A DNA stretch of 64,000 nt from an uncultured Clostridium sp. (GTDB taxonomy: Bacteria; Bacillota; Clostridia; Lachnospirales; Lachnospiraceae), in NCBI GenBank assembly GCA_947178445.1, contig CAMWYJ010000002.1, positions 1 through 64,000 on the forward strand. Direction: 5' to 3'. Made by a program: the position numbers and the translations under genes. The notes beneath the pieces are model-generated. The model did not search any database. It was not told the DNA's origin and worked only from the letters and a program-made list of their open reading frames with translations. This document shows, piece by piece, positions 24,203 through 34,240 of this stretch; position 1 is the first letter of the stretch; each line of letters opens with the position of its first letter.

Positions 24203-26159
24203 GAAAAACATTGCCTGTCTCCTCCAAAGCCCCTTCTTCAATCAGCTCCAAAAGAACATCCACAATATGGGCATCCAACTGTGTTCCCGAAACCCGTTTC
24301 ATCTCGGCAATAATATTTTCCATTGGCATGCATTCTCTGTAAGGACGCGTGGAATGCATGGCATCAAAGGTATCTGCAACCGCAATAATTCTTGCAATCT
24401 GCGGAATTTCTTTTGCCGGCTTTCCGTTCGGATACCCCTTTCCATCTAACCGTTCATGATGATACCCGGCACCCAATGCCAGATTCGGCAGGCAATCAAT
24501 CTCCTTCAAAATATCATAACCATACTGCGCATGCTGCTTAATCGTTTCGTATTCATCATCCGTGAGTCTTCCTGGCTTGTTTAAAATGTTTTCCGGAATT
24601 ACAACCTTTCCGATATCATGAAGCAGTGCAATATGATAAATGTTTTCCAGCGTTTTGTCGTTATATCCCAATTTCACCGCAATCATCCTTGCATACTCTG
24701 CTACCCGGAAGGAATGTCCCTTTGTATACTGGTCTTTGATGTCAATGCTCTTAGCAAAAGCGCTTATCATCTGATTAATAAACAGCTCGCCTTCCTTTTC
24801 CTCCTGAATTGCCCGCTTTAACTCCTCATTTTGCTCTTCCAGTCTGGCAGAAAATGCATGAATCTCATCCTTCATAAAATGAACGCAGTTTTGAGGTATA
24901 TTGCTGCCATTGTGAATTGCCGCCGCCATTTCCAGACAATTCCCATAACCACACGCTCCGCAGTTAATATTTCTCTGCTCCCAGCTTTTTTTATTCATGG
25001 AAATGAATATATCATCCAGATCCTCCTCGCTCGGCTCACGCAGCGAAATACTGCCGGATTTATCGGTATAGCTCCGCATAAAATCCCGGATATCCAATTC
25101 AGAAAACTTCCTGTTAAACTGCTCCAAACGCTCTGACGGACTAAGCTTTTTTGAAAACGGATCCGTCTCACTGTTTTTCTTACAACGCTCTCTGATTTCC
25201 TGCAGATTATAAAAGTTTTCCTCAGAAAAATTTTTTTCCGTTTCAATACCCGTTCCGTAAAGACAACCCCTGTCACAGTTCAAAATATCAACCATAAACG
25301 GTACTCTCTGCCCTCGTGCCAGTCTCTTCCTGTAATCCTCCAAAAAAGCATAGGCACGCTTTTCTCCCTCTACCTGCCGTATAAATGCCTCTTCACCGCA
25401 AAACCAGTAGACATTCTCCTTAAGCCCTCCTGGCGTGGGATAAACAGAACCTAAACCATATTCTATCTCATCTGTTGCATCTGCGCCAATAATATTGTGC
25501 TTCCCTGCATACTCCATAAAATGATTGAAGGTCAGATTATAGGACACATAACCATACGTATTGGGATCGGTAATCTCAACCTTTTTTGCGATACACGGAC
25601 TAATAAATGCCAACTTATCCGTAATATGCATATATTTTCTCGCATAAATTGCTGCACACATCAAAGGGCTGTGTATCGGTATCAGCTTTGGTATCAGGTC
25701 CGGGGCATAATGCTCAATATAATTAACCACTGCAGGGCACGGCTGGGAAATCCCACCCTGCAGGGCATGCTCTGATATATAGTTGATATATCCCCATGTG
25801 GTAATATCAGCGCCAAAGCTGACACTGATAATCCGATTAACCCCTAAATCCTTCAAACCTCCCAATATAGAAGCATATTCCTCTGGATAATTCGCCTGAA
25901 ATGCCGGGGCAAGCAGCACAGATATCTGCTCCCCACGCTCCAAGTCACGAAAAAACTGCTCTGTATCGTCATAATATTCTCGGGCCTTATGCTCACACAC
26001 ATCAAAGCAGGCACCGCACCCCACACAATTTTCACTATGTACCTCAATCCGCTGTCCATTCTCTGATTGAACAGAATAATTTGCAGTCAGAACCGGACAG
26101 ACCGAAATGCAGCGATTACACCCCTGGCATTTTTCATTTGTATAAACCAACTGACTCAT
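24192..26159 (-). CDS. [FeFe]-hydrogenase-like sensor fused to HD-GYP phosphodiesterase domain
   Basis: This 655-residue protein has, in order: two [4Fe-4S] ferredoxin motifs (Cys at 11, 14, 17, 21 and about 45-55); an [FeFe]-hydrogenase H-domain-like region with Cys 141 in SQPCPAV, Cys 189 in SPCIAKK and Cys 295/299 in LNCDRGC; a further four-Cys cluster motif (CGACGYGNC, then C425); a coiled coil (about 432-460); and an HD-GYP domain (HD in ALLHDIGK, GYP in LDGKGYPNG). The four H-cluster cubane ligands are kept, but the proton-relay Cys before C141 is Pro, as in sensory rather than turnover hydrogenases. It probably senses H2 or redox state and degrades cyclic di-GMP. No maturase genes are nearby. 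Confidence 0.85.
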   Translation of the reverse strand: MSQLVYTNEKCQGCNRCISVCPVLTANYSVQSENGQRIEVHSENCVGCGACFDVCEHKAREYYDDTEQFFRDLERGEQISVLLAPAFQANYPEEYASILGGLKDLGVNRIISVSFGADITTWGYINYISEHALQGGISQPCPAVVNYIEHYAPDLIPKLIPIHSPLMCAAIYARKYMHITDKLAFISPCIAKKVEITDPNTYGYVSYNLTFNHFMEYAGKHNIIGADATDEIEYGLGSVYPTPGGLKENVYWFCGEEAFIRQVEGEKRAYAFLEDYRKRLARGQRVPFMVDILNCDRGCLYGTGIETEKNFSEENFYNLQEIRERCKKNSETDPFSKKLSPSERLEQFNRKFSELDIRDFMRSYTDKSGSISLREPSEEDLDDIFISMNKKSWEQRNINCGACGYGNCLEMAAAIHNGSNIPQNCVHFMKDEIHAFSARLEEQNEELKRAIQEEKEGELFINQMISAFAKSIDIKDQYTKGHSFRVAEYARMIAVKLGYNDKTLENIYHIALLHDIGKVVIPENILNKPGRLTDDEYETIKQHAQYGYDILKEIDCLPNLALGAGYHHERLDGKGYPNGKPAKEIPQIARIIAVADTFDAMHSTRPYRECMPMENIIAEMKRVSGTQLDAHIVDVLLELIEEGALEETGNVFLDS

Positions 26160-26350
26160 TTTTCCCTCTCCTCTTTTAACAATCTGTCTTTATTGTAACA
26201 TACTTCCATTACTTATACCACGAAAAATAATCAGCCAATCTACAAAATGTTCTCCCTTATAACACCATTGCACACACTCTCTCTAATAAAACGCTCATGA
26301 ACACAGTTCCATTAACTTTAAACAATAAATAGCTTACGTTTTCTTTATAC

Positions 26351-26391
26351 AAAAAGCAGCCGCCTTTGTTTCTACCAAAAAAGCGACTGCT
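26351..26391 (-). terminator. Terminator of the phosphoglucomutase gene
   Basis: On the minus strand GCAGTCGC pairs with GCGGCTGC around a roughly 19-base loop and is followed by TTTTTG. It lies about 35 bases past the stop codon at 26425. Confidence 0.7.
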
Positions 26392-26424
26392 CCTTACTAC
26401 TTATTCTTTTATTTTTGATTTTTA

Positions 26425-28161
26425 TTACATCAGCTTATCAATCATTGCAAGCACTTCCTCACCAAGCTCTTTGGAAAGCCGGTTTGCATCCTCTAGAGAA
26501 GTACCCTTTACCCCATAGTAGAATTTTACTTTCGGTTCTGTACCGGATGGTCTTACACATAACCATGCACTATCGCTTAAATCATAGTAAAGCACGTTAG
26601 AGCTTGGAAGCCCGGTTGATGTCACCTCACCGGTTGCCATGTTCTTAACCGTATCTGCCTTATAGTCCCTTGCCGAAATCACATCATATTTTCCAATCTT
26701 AGCCGGTGTGTTTCCCCGCAGGGCTGCCATAATGGACTGAATTTTCTCAAGCCCTTCAATACCTTTAAAGCCAACCGACTGAACCGCATCCATACAATAG
26801 CCGTACTTGTCATACATATCAATCATTGCATCCCACAGAGTCTTACCCTGACTCTTATAATATGCTGCCGCTTCGCAAAGTGCCATCGTTGCCACAATCG
26901 CATCCTTGTCCCTTGCATGGGTTCCGATTAAGCAGCCGTAGCTTTCCTCAAATCCAAATAAATAGGTTCCCTTACCCGTAGTTTCAAAGTTAAGAATCTG
27001 CTGTCCGATATATTTGAAGCCAGTCAGCACCTCGATTAAACGGATATCATAAGCCTTTGCAATCTCATCAGCAAGATTTGAGGTTACAATCGTCTTAATC
27101 AGTGCACCATCTTCTGGAAGAGAACCATTGATTGCCTTCATCTGCCCAATCTCATAATCCGCTAATAAACAGCCTGACATGTTACCAGTCAATGTAATAT
27201 ACTCACCGGACTTTGTGTCCTTTACATACACACCAAGGCGGTCTGCATCCGGATCGGTTGCAAGTACAAGGTCTGCATCCTTTTCCTTTGCAAGCTTTAA
27301 TGCAAGCTCAAATGCTTCTGCTGCTTCCGGATTCGGATAACTGACTGTTGGGAACTCACCATCCGGCAGCTCCTGCTCCGGAACCACATATACATTCTCA
27401 AAACCAATTTCCTTGAGAACTCTTCTTGCCGGGATATTACCGGTTCCATGAAGCGGTGTGTAAACAATCTTAATATCCTTACCATACTTGTCGATACAAT
27501 CCTGATGAAGCACAAGCTTCTTTAACTCTCCAATATAGACATCATCCACCTCTGCACCAATGGTTACATAAAGACCAGCCTTCACTGCCTCCTCCTTATC
27601 CATTGTCTTACAGGTAGATAAATCAGAAATGGCCTTCACCTCCGCCATGATCCCACTGTCATGAGGCGGTGTAATCTGTGCACCATCCTCCCAGTACACC
27701 TTATATCCATTGTACTCCGGCGGATTATGGCTCGCAGTTACATTAATACCCGCAATACAGCCTAAATGACGGACTGCAAAAGATAATTCCGGTGTCGGAC
27801 GAAGTGACTCAAAACGGTATGCCTTGATACCATTTGCTGCCAGACAAAGCGCTGCCTCATCTGCAAATTCAGGTGACATTCTTCTCGAATCATATGCAAT
27901 GGCAACTCCTTTTTCCTCACCGCCCTGTTTTTTGATATAATTTGCAAGCCCCTGGGTTGCACGGCGTACTACATAAATATTCATTCGGTTGATACCCGCT
28001 CCGATAATCCCTCGCAGTCCTGCTGTTCCAAACTCCAAATCCGCATAAAAACGTTCCTTAATTTCCTTATCATCATCCGCAATTGCAGTTAACTCCTTCT
28101 TTGTGTCCTCATCAAAATAAGGATTGCTCATCCATTCGTCATAAATCTTTTTATAATCCAT
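26425..28161 (-). CDS. Phosphoglucomutase / phosphomannomutase family enzyme
   Basis: The 578-residue enzyme interconverts hexose 1- and 6-phosphates. The active serine loop is TASHNPPEYNGYKVYW, the metal loop DPDADRLGV, the sugar-binding loop GFEESYG and the phosphate loop RPSGTEPKVK. The length matches the long PgcA-type bacterial phosphoglucomutases. It would channel glucose 1-phosphate from the cellobiose and glycogen phosphorylases in this window into glycolysis. AAGGAG lies six bases before the ATG at 28161; a second ATG just upstream at 28164 is too close to it. The mRNA leader likely contains the structured repeat at 28186-28395. Confidence 0.94.
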   Translation of the reverse strand: MDYKKIYDEWMSNPYFDEDTKKELTAIADDDKEIKERFYADLEFGTAGLRGIIGAGINRMNIYVVRRATQGLANYIKKQGGEEKGVAIAYDSRRMSPEFADEAALCLAANGIKAYRFESLRPTPELSFAVRHLGCIAGINVTASHNPPEYNGYKVYWEDGAQITPPHDSGIMAEVKAISDLSTCKTMDKEEAVKAGLYVTIGAEVDDVYIGELKKLVLHQDCIDKYGKDIKIVYTPLHGTGNIPARRVLKEIGFENVYVVPEQELPDGEFPTVSYPNPEAAEAFELALKLAKEKDADLVLATDPDADRLGVYVKDTKSGEYITLTGNMSGCLLADYEIGQMKAINGSLPEDGALIKTIVTSNLADEIAKAYDIRLIEVLTGFKYIGQQILNFETTGKGTYLFGFEESYGCLIGTHARDKDAIVATMALCEAAAYYKSQGKTLWDAMIDMYDKYGYCMDAVQSVGFKGIEGLEKIQSIMAALRGNTPAKIGKYDVISARDYKADTVKNMATGEVTSTGLPSSNVLYYDLSDSAWLCVRPSGTEPKVKFYYGVKGTSLEDANRLSKELGEEVLAMIDKLM

Positions 28162-28185
28162 CATGATCTCCTTTCCAGCTACAAA

Positions 28186-28395
28186 TTGGTGATTGCAAAA
28201 CTCTTTTAACTTTACATTACAGTTGTGCAACATATACAATTCCATAAGCAGGTACTTTGGAGCCGTTGGTGCTTACATGCCGTACTTTGGCATGTTATGC
28301 ACCACTACGAGCGACAAGTAGCAAAAGCGTGCCAGCGTTGAATTGTATATGTTGTACAACGAAAGAAACAAAAAATTGCGTTTCGCAAACTCCTA
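28186..28395. repeat. Structured inverted-repeat element in the pgm leader
   Basis: The arms run from TTGGTGATTGCAAAACTC to GTTGTGCAACATATACAATT and, mirrored, from AATTGTATATGTTGTACAAC to TTTCGCAAACTCCTA. The core has the hairpin GGTGC..CATGCC / GGCATG..GCACC, and shared flanks such as CTTTGGAGCCG and ACGAGCGACAAG. Compared with 3972-4178, many base changes are matched by changes in the opposite arm. It ends ten bases before the pgm ribosome site. Confidence 0.85.
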
Positions 28396-28424
28396 TGCAA
28401 ATTAGTTATTCATTTCCGTTCCAC

Positions 28425-28453
28425 ATTTTACCACACTGCATTTATATATGCAA
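28425..28453 (-). promoter_or_regulatory. Candidate promoter of the phosphoglucomutase gene
   Basis: On the minus strand TTGCAT and TAAAAT are separated by 17 bases. If used, the transcript carries the whole structured repeat in its 5' leader of about 250 bases. Confidence 0.45.
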
Positions 28454-28544
28454 ATATCCTTTGTCTGCATTTTCACTATAAAACAGCCGCAGAGTTACTT
28501 TGTACACCTGCTCCAATCCATTATTCCCCTGCCCTGTATGCTCC

Positions 28545-29999
28545 CTAATCTATTAAGCTGGCAATCGAGGTCAATGCGTCATAGGAAAGCCTTGTATCCT
28601 TTCCATCATCCGACAAAATAACAGAATAGCTCTTTGACAAATATCCCGTCTGGCTGAACGTGATGATATGGCTTCCTGTTACCTTTGTGATAGAGATTGG
28701 TGCAATTCCAATATATTCACCATCAAAATACACATTAGCTCCACTCGGAGCGGAAATGATAAGTTTATTAGCAGTTTCCTTATTAACTGTATCACCCTTA
28801 TTCTTATTGCCGTCTGTTGCTGTCTCCGTGCTCTTTTCCGTCGTATTTGTCTCACTGGAACCATTTTGCGTAGATCCACTGTTTGACTGTGTTGTGCCAT
28901 TCTTACTGCTTGTATTGGCTGTGGTTTTATCCGCTGTCGTACTCTGCGTTGTTCCATCTGTTGGTGTCAGCGTATATTCTTTCACCTTATAGGCATAATT
29001 CACATTAAAATCTGCGCTGTAGCTCTCATACCCATTTGCCCGGATTAAAATACTGTGCTTGCCATAAGTAAGCTCCACTGCACCCTCCGCATTGATCCGT
29101 TTACCGTCAATATAAATGTCGGCATCTGACGGTGTCACCTGGAACATTACAGATCCCATCTGCTTCGGTTCGATCGCTATATCTGCAAGAGACAAAATAA
29201 TCTCCTGGTTTCGAACCACCTCTACATTTTTGGTTCCTACATCATCATCCTTTGCAATGCGCAGCGTATATTCCCCTTCCCGGACTGTCAAAAGCATATC
29301 CTCTGTCACTGGCACAATTACATCATAACCGACTTCAACCATGCCGCCAATATAGCCCGCATAGTCTGTAAGACGCAGATATCCATGTCCCAATTCCACA
29401 TATACGGAACAGACAATATCATTATAAAACCACACCGAAATCTGATCCTCTGAACAGATTTCATTTACCTGAATCTCCTTGTTTTCTGAAAATGCAGTCA
29501 CATTATCACTCATACGGTAAATCTGTCCGTTGAGCTTTACCGTATTTTCCAAAATGTCTACCTCTGCGCCAGAAACATGCTCTATCTTCTGCACTTTCTC
29601 ATTCCCACTGATGTGAAGAGAAAGAAGCTTGTCCCGGTTCGCATCATACACCACATCTGCCACCGTTCCCAGCTCCACCCGACTCATGGCAAGCACATCA
29701 CCATACTTATCCTGTATATCCGCACCACCATTATAGTTCACGGTAATCTCTGTGTTATAAGCCACCGATTTCAATGTAATCTTGTTATTCACCTCATCTA
29801 TATTGCTGACAATGGCAAATATGGAAACCTCATCTGCCGGTTCAGGCTCTTCATCATACACCGGCACTGTAACTTCCTTATTACAGCCTGTAACACCGGC
29901 AAATGCAATGCAGACCAGCACAAAGACCATATACCGGACAAACCGTCCTTCTCTGTGCCGGTTCTTATCTGTTTTGTTTTTTCTATGCTCGAATCTCAT
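28545..29999 (-). CDS. PEGA-domain lipoprotein
   Basis: The 484-residue protein has a basic start, a hydrophobic segment (RYMVFVLVCIAFAGVTGC) ending in a lipobox (VTGC), then beta-rich domains. PEGA-like repeats are seen at about residues 290-345 (DADIYIDGKRINAEGAVELT) and 420-475 (SGANVYFDGEYIGIAPISIT), separated by a Thr/Ser/Asn-rich linker of about 60 residues. PEGA modules are surface or cell-wall associated; the ligand is unknown. The start at 29999 has AAGGAA at good spacing; a nearer ATG at 30008 does not. It lies 43 bases downstream of the CotS-like gene and is probably co-transcribed. Confidence 0.82.
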   Translation of the reverse strand: MRFEHRKNKTDKNRHREGRFVRYMVFVLVCIAFAGVTGCNKEVTVPVYDEEPEPADEVSIFAIVSNIDEVNNKITLKSVAYNTEITVNYNGGADIQDKYGDVLAMSRVELGTVADVVYDANRDKLLSLHISGNEKVQKIEHVSGAEVDILENTVKLNGQIYRMSDNVTAFSENKEIQVNEICSEDQISVWFYNDIVCSVYVELGHGYLRLTDYAGYIGGMVEVGYDVIVPVTEDMLLTVREGEYTLRIAKDDDVGTKNVEVVRNQEIILSLADIAIEPKQMGSVMFQVTPSDADIYIDGKRINAEGAVELTYGKHSILIRANGYESYSADFNVNYAYKVKEYTLTPTDGTTQSTTADKTTANTSSKNGTTQSNSGSTQNGSSETNTTEKSTETATDGNKNKGDTVNKETANKLIISAPSGANVYFDGEYIGIAPISITKVTGSHIITFSQTGYLSKSYSVILSDDGKDTRLSYDALTSIASLID

Positions 30000-30042
30000 G
30001 TATATCATTTCCTTTTAATTATAAATTATAATTACATTATAC

Positions 30043-31236
30043 CTAATTCGCACAGGCTTGCAAAGCCCCAAATTTCTCTAGCATTTCCCGTTTTTCTGCC
30101 TCCTGCAGAATCACATTTTGCAGTTTTTCTATGTGTTTTGGCGATAAAAATGCCTTATTTGAATTGTAATATCCATTTGCGATTTTCCAGAATTTTTCTG
30201 GATAAGAGAAAAGAATATATATATAATGATAATCTTCCATTGACAACAGATTTTTCTCACTATAAGCAGTCAGCAGCTCCCATAACAATTCATAATTAAA
30301 ATGGTTTTTCTCCATTGCCTTTCTCGCAAACTGGTAAAGATCGTTTAGCTGGTTTCCCTTCGTAAACCGCTCAAAATGAACAATTGCCCCATCGTCCTTT
30401 TCTAAAATAATATTATGCTGATTAAATGCACCATGACAAATCCCAAAATGCTTTAAATCCACAGACCAAAGGGTTTCCTTTCCCTCTCCCTCTAACTGTT
30501 CCAAACAGTACTCACCTTGTTTCACATATTCCCCAAATACCTGTAAAAACAAATTTTCGAATGCATTCTTTTTCTTTACCTTCATAATATATTTATAAAT
30601 CTTTTTTAACTCCCGGTTATGCCGCTCAAATACATCTGCAATCTCTCTTCCCACTTCCGGAAGTATCTCTTTTTCCTCTCCTCCATCCTTCAATGATTCG
30701 TTATTCTTTTCATTTGATATCATTTCTAATAGAATATTCTCCCTGATATCATAAATATGTGCAATCCTCTCCAATTCCTCACCGTTTTCAAATGCCTGAC
30801 GTATCTCGGAAAGTCTCTGCTCCTCCTTCTTCCTCTGGTGCATTTTCCATGCCTCATCAAAGTCCGCCGCCGCTTTTCTTCCATACTGGTGGAAGTCTGC
30901 TAACAGCTTTACCGAACGGATCATCTCCTCCCTGCAATACATATCACACTCATTTCCTTCAAAATGCTTCTTTAATACAAACGGCTGTCTATATTTATCA
31001 CAGGTAAACAAAATACCATCCCGATTTGGAATAATCATATCCATCTTAACGAAACCACAAGCTTCCAATATCTGTTTTAACACATATTCCTGTTCAAGGC
31101 GAATCACACTGCCACGAAATGGCTCCAAAATCAATGTCCCTTCTGTAGTGGTTAAAATGGTTGCTCCACGTCCCTTACGCATCCCCTGTATCTCTACATC
31201 ATACTGTTCGAATACCTCCGCTAGTTTTTCTGACAT
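30043..31236 (-). CDS. CotS-family spore coat kinase-like protein, probably inactive
   Basis: The 397-residue protein resembles the CotS/YsxE spore-coat branch of aminoglycoside-phosphotransferase-like folds. In this branch the catalytic loop is HGDxxxxN; here it reads HGAFNQHN (residues 268-275), replacing the catalytic Asp with Ala. The following metal-binding DFE-type motif reads HFER, again losing Asp. It thus looks like a pseudokinase. A charged insertion (about 135-215) is rich in Glu and Lys. GAAGGGG precedes the start. It may act as a structural coat protein if the host sporulates, but function is inferred from family only. Confidence 0.75.
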   Translation of the reverse strand: MSEKLAEVFEQYDVEIQGMRKGRGATILTTTEGTLILEPFRGSVIRLEQEYVLKQILEACGFVKMDMIIPNRDGILFTCDKYRQPFVLKKHFEGNECDMYCREEMIRSVKLLADFHQYGRKAAADFDEAWKMHQRKKEEQRLSEIRQAFENGEELERIAHIYDIRENILLEMISNEKNNESLKDGGEEKEILPEVGREIADVFERHNRELKKIYKYIMKVKKKNAFENLFLQVFGEYVKQGEYCLEQLEGEGKETLWSVDLKHFGICHGAFNQHNIILEKDDGAIVHFERFTKGNQLNDLYQFARKAMEKNHFNYELLWELLTAYSEKNLLSMEDYHYIYILFSYPEKFWKIANGYYNSNKAFLSPKHIEKLQNVILQEAEKREMLEKFGALQACAN

Positions 31237-31453
31237 AAAAACATCCCCTTCACACTATGAACTAATCGTTTTCTATCCGATAATCCATTGTATGAAAAGG
31301 ATTTGCATTTCATGCGTAGAAATTACATCAGATAAATCAGGTACGTTATCGCCAACCAAAAGCCCTCCTCCCAGATTTTTTCTAAATATATAGGCGTTTG
31401 CAAAACCCCCTTATTTCCCCAAAAAAAGAGCACAACTCAAAATGCCTTTCTCC
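31237..31453. other. Intergenic stretch with a degenerate repeat arm
   Basis: Between the divergent CotS-like and cellobiose phosphorylase genes I see no open frame with a ribosome site. Bases 31391-31437 (from TAGGCGTTTGCAAAAC to GAGCACAAC) resemble a decayed arm of the structured repeat. Nothing else was recognised. Confidence 0.4.
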
Positions 31454-31482
31454 TTGTGTTTTGTATATTTTTATTATATAAT
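31454..31482 (+). promoter_or_regulatory. Promoter of cellobiose phosphorylase gene
   Basis: TTGTGT and TATAAT are separated by 17 bases. The predicted leader is about 145 bases long, with a small GGTTC/GAACC hairpin near 31502. No known riboswitch was recognised. Confidence 0.65.
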
Positions 31483-31635
31483 GTTTGCATACGGCTTTTT
31501 CCGGTTCGGAACCTGATAATGCATACATAATGGGGAGGTTTCATCCGGACCGTTCATATACCGCATCATACGCAGGTCGGGATAAAGGGGGAACGGAAAG
31601 TTAAGCCTACTAAGAGAAAGAGAGGTATTACACAC

Positions 31636-34095
31636 ATGAAATTTGGTTACTTTGATGATGCTAACAAAGAATATGTCATCACATCACCTAAGACTCCATA
31701 TCCATGGATCAATTACTTAGGTACGCAGGATTTCTTCTCATTGATTTCCAACACAGCAGGCGGTTACAGCTTCTATAAGGATGCCCGTCTTAGAAGAATT
31801 ACCCGTTATCGTTATAACAATGTTCCAGTTGATATGGGCGGACGTTACTTCTACATCAAAGATGGTGAAACAATCTGGTCACCAGGATGGTCTCCGGTAA
31901 AGACAGAACTTGATTCTTACGAGTGCCGGCATGGTATGGGTTACACACAGATTACTGGTAAGAAAAATGATATCAAGACAGAGGTAACTTTCTTCGTTCC
32001 TCAGAACTACACAGGTGAAGTTCAGAATTTCGTAATTACCAATGAAGGCAGTGCACCTAAGACAGTTAAATTATTTTCATTTGTTGAGTGGTGTTTATGG
32101 GATGCCCAGGATGATACCACGAACTTCCAGAGAAACTTCAATACAGGACGTGTCGAGATTGAAGGTTCTACTATTTATCATAGAACAGAGTACAATGAAA
32201 GACGTAATCACTATGCATTCTACACGGTTAACACAGATATTGATGGTTATGATACAGACCGTGAGAGTTTCATCGGCCTCTACAATGGATTTGGTGATCC
32301 ACAGGTAGTTACCTCTGGACAGGCTTCGAACTCTGTTGCTGATGGCTGGTCACCAATTGCTTCCCACTACAAAGAGATTACCTTAGCTCCGGGCGAAAGC
32401 AAAAACCTGATCTTCATTCTTGGTTACGCTGAGAATCCAATAGAGAAAAAGTTTGAGGCTGACGGTAAGACTCTGAATAAGGAAGTTGCTCATGCCATGA
32501 TTGAGAAGTACAACACACCTGAAAAGGTTGCTGCCGGACTTGCAGAGCTTAAAGCAGCATGGGATAAGCTTCTTGGAATTTATACTGTGAACACTCCGGA
32601 CGAGAAGGTGAACCGTATGGTTAACATTTGGAACCAGTATCAGTGTATGGTTACCTTTAACCTTTCTCGTTCTGCATCTTACTTTGAATCTGGTATCGGA
32701 AGAGGAATGGGCTTCCGTGATTCCAACCAGGATTTACTTGGCTTTGTTCACCAGATTCCAGACCGCGCAAGAGAAAGACTGATTGACCTTGCTTCTACCC
32801 AGCTTCCAGATGGGGGATGCTATCATCAGTACCAGCCACTTACCAAGAAGGGTAATTCCGACATTGGTGGTGACTTCTCCGATGATCCATTATGGATGAT
32901 TCTTTCTGTTGCTGCATATATCAAAGAAACAGGTGATTATTCCATCCTTGATGAGATGGTTCCATATGACAATGATGAATCCAAGGCAAAACCTATGTTA
33001 GACCACTTAATGGTTTCCTTCTATCATGTTTGCGACAACGTAGGTCCTCACGGACTTCCATTAGCAATGCGCGCTGACTGGAATGACTGTATTAACCTTT
33101 CCTGCTACTCTGAGCAGCCAGGCGAGAGCTTCCAGACATATACATCACCAATGTTTAAAGCAGAAGGTGGTTATTCCAAGACAGCTGAATCTGTCATGGT
33201 TGCAACCTTATTTACATACACAGGACCTGCTTTCGTTGATATCTTAAAATATAAAGGTATGGATGATGAGGCTGCAAAGGCCCAGGCTGAGATTGACAAG
33301 ATGAAAAAGAACGTTATGGAACATGCATTTGATGGCGACTGGTTCTTACGTGCTTATGATAATGAAGGACAGAAAATGGGTTCTAAGGAATGTGAAGAAG
33401 GTAAAATTTTCATTGAACCACAGGGATTTGCTGTTATGTCTGAGATTGGCAAGGAAGAAGGTGCTGATATCAAGACTCTTAACGCAATAGACAAATATTT
33501 GAATACAAAACATGGTCTTGTCCTTAACAACCCTGCTTTCACAAAATATTACGTTAAGTATGGTGAGATTTCAACCTATCCAGGTGGATATAAAGAAAAT
33601 GCAGGTATCTTCTGTCATAATAATGCATGGATTATCTGTGCAGAAGCTTATGCCGGACGTGGAGATAAAGCATTTGAGTATTACTCAAAGATTGCTCCGG
33701 CTTTCAATGAGGAAATTTCAGATCTTCACAGAACAGAGCCTTATGTATATGGACAGATGATTGCCGGTAAAGATGCAGACCGTTTTGGCGAGGGCAAAAA
33801 CTCTTGGCTGACCGGTACTGCTGCATGGAACTTTGTAGCAATTTCACAGTATATCTTAGGTGTACAGCCTGACTGGAATGGTCTTAAGATTGATCCTTCT
33901 ATTCCGGCTGAATGGGATGGTCTGACAGCCTCCCGCCAGTTCCGTGGTGCAACCTATGATATCAAAATTTCAAACCCTGACCATGTAAACAAAGGTGTCA
34001 AGAGTGTAACTGTTGACGGCAATGCAATCGAAGGCAATGTACTTCCTGCATTTGGCGACGGCAAAACCCATACCGTTGAGGTAGTGATGGGCTAA
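31636..34095 (+). CDS. Cellobiose phosphorylase, GH94
   Basis: The 819-residue enzyme splits cellobiose with phosphate into glucose and glucose 1-phosphate in the cytoplasm. The N-terminal beta-sandwich starts with [14 protein letters not shown] and [14 protein letters not shown], both typical of cellobiose phosphorylase. The (alpha/alpha)6 barrel holds [18 protein letters not shown] and the catalytic Asp in [12 protein letters not shown]. Length is normal. There is no signal peptide. GAGAGG lies before the ATG and a terminator follows at 34131. Cellobiose would be imported by a transporter outside this window. Glucose 1-phosphate would feed the phosphoglucomutase encoded at 26425. Confidence 0.95.
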   Translation: MKFGYFDDANKEYVITSPKTPYPWINYLGTQDFFSLISNTAGGYSFYKDARLRRITRYRYNNVPVDMGGRYFYIKDGETIWSPGWSPVKTELDSYECRHGMGYTQITGKKNDIKTEVTFFVPQNYTGEVQNFVITNEGSAPKTVKLFSFVEWCLWDAQDDTTNFQRNFNTGRVEIEGSTIYHRTEYNERRNHYAFYTVNTDIDGYDTDRESFIGLYNGFGDPQVVTSGQASNSVADGWSPIASHYKEITLAPGESKNLIFILGYAENPIEKKFEADGKTLNKEVAHAMIEKYNTPEKVAAGLAELKAAWDKLLGIYTVNTPDEKVNRMVNIWNQYQCMVTFNLSRSASYFESGIGRGMGFRDSNQDLLGFVHQIPDRARERLIDLASTQLPDGGCYHQYQPLTKKGNSDIGGDFSDDPLWMILSVAAYIKETGDYSILDEMVPYDNDESKAKPMLDHLMVSFYHVCDNVGPHGLPLAMRADWNDCINLSCYSEQPGESFQTYTSPMFKAEGGYSKTAESVMVATLFTYTGPAFVDILKYKGMDDEAAKAQAEIDKMKKNVMEHAFDGDWFLRAYDNEGQKMGSKECEEGKIFIEPQGFAVMSEIGKEEGADIKTLNAIDKYLNTKHGLVLNNPAFTKYYVKYGEISTYPGGYKENAGIFCHNNAWIICAEAYAGRGDKAFEYYSKIAPAFNEEISDLHRTEPYVYGQMIAGKDADRFGEGKNSWLTGTAAWNFVAISQYILGVQPDWNGLKIDPSIPAEWDGLTASRQFRGATYDIKISNPDHVNKGVKSVTVDGNAIEGNVLPAFGDGKTHTVEVVMG

Positions 34096-34130
34096 TTTCG
34101 TGTAACGATTTTACAGTAACCATTATACTA

Positions 34131-34160
34131 GTGAGTCGGCCCTTTGGCTGACTCACTTTT
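34131..34160 (+). terminator. Terminator of the cellobiose phosphorylase gene
   Basis: GTGAGTCGGCC and GGCTGACTCAC form a stem with one mismatch and a short loop, followed by TTTT, 35 bases after the stop codon. Confidence 0.8.
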
Positions 34161-34240
34161 CATAAGTATACTTGCAAATGATAAAATAATTACAATTATT
34201 TTAATATTTAATATTATACCAATCACAGGAGGAGAATTTT

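Noticed and set aside
29577..30299. Plus-strand frame of 240 codons opposite the PEGA and CotS-like genes
   Set aside because: It spans the ends of two supported minus-strand genes and has no ribosome site or known domain.
34099..34120. GTAACGATT-type motif, also near 40868-40890 and 54928-54938
   Set aside because: The match is only 9-13 bases in AT-rich flanks and has no shared structure, so chance cannot be excluded.
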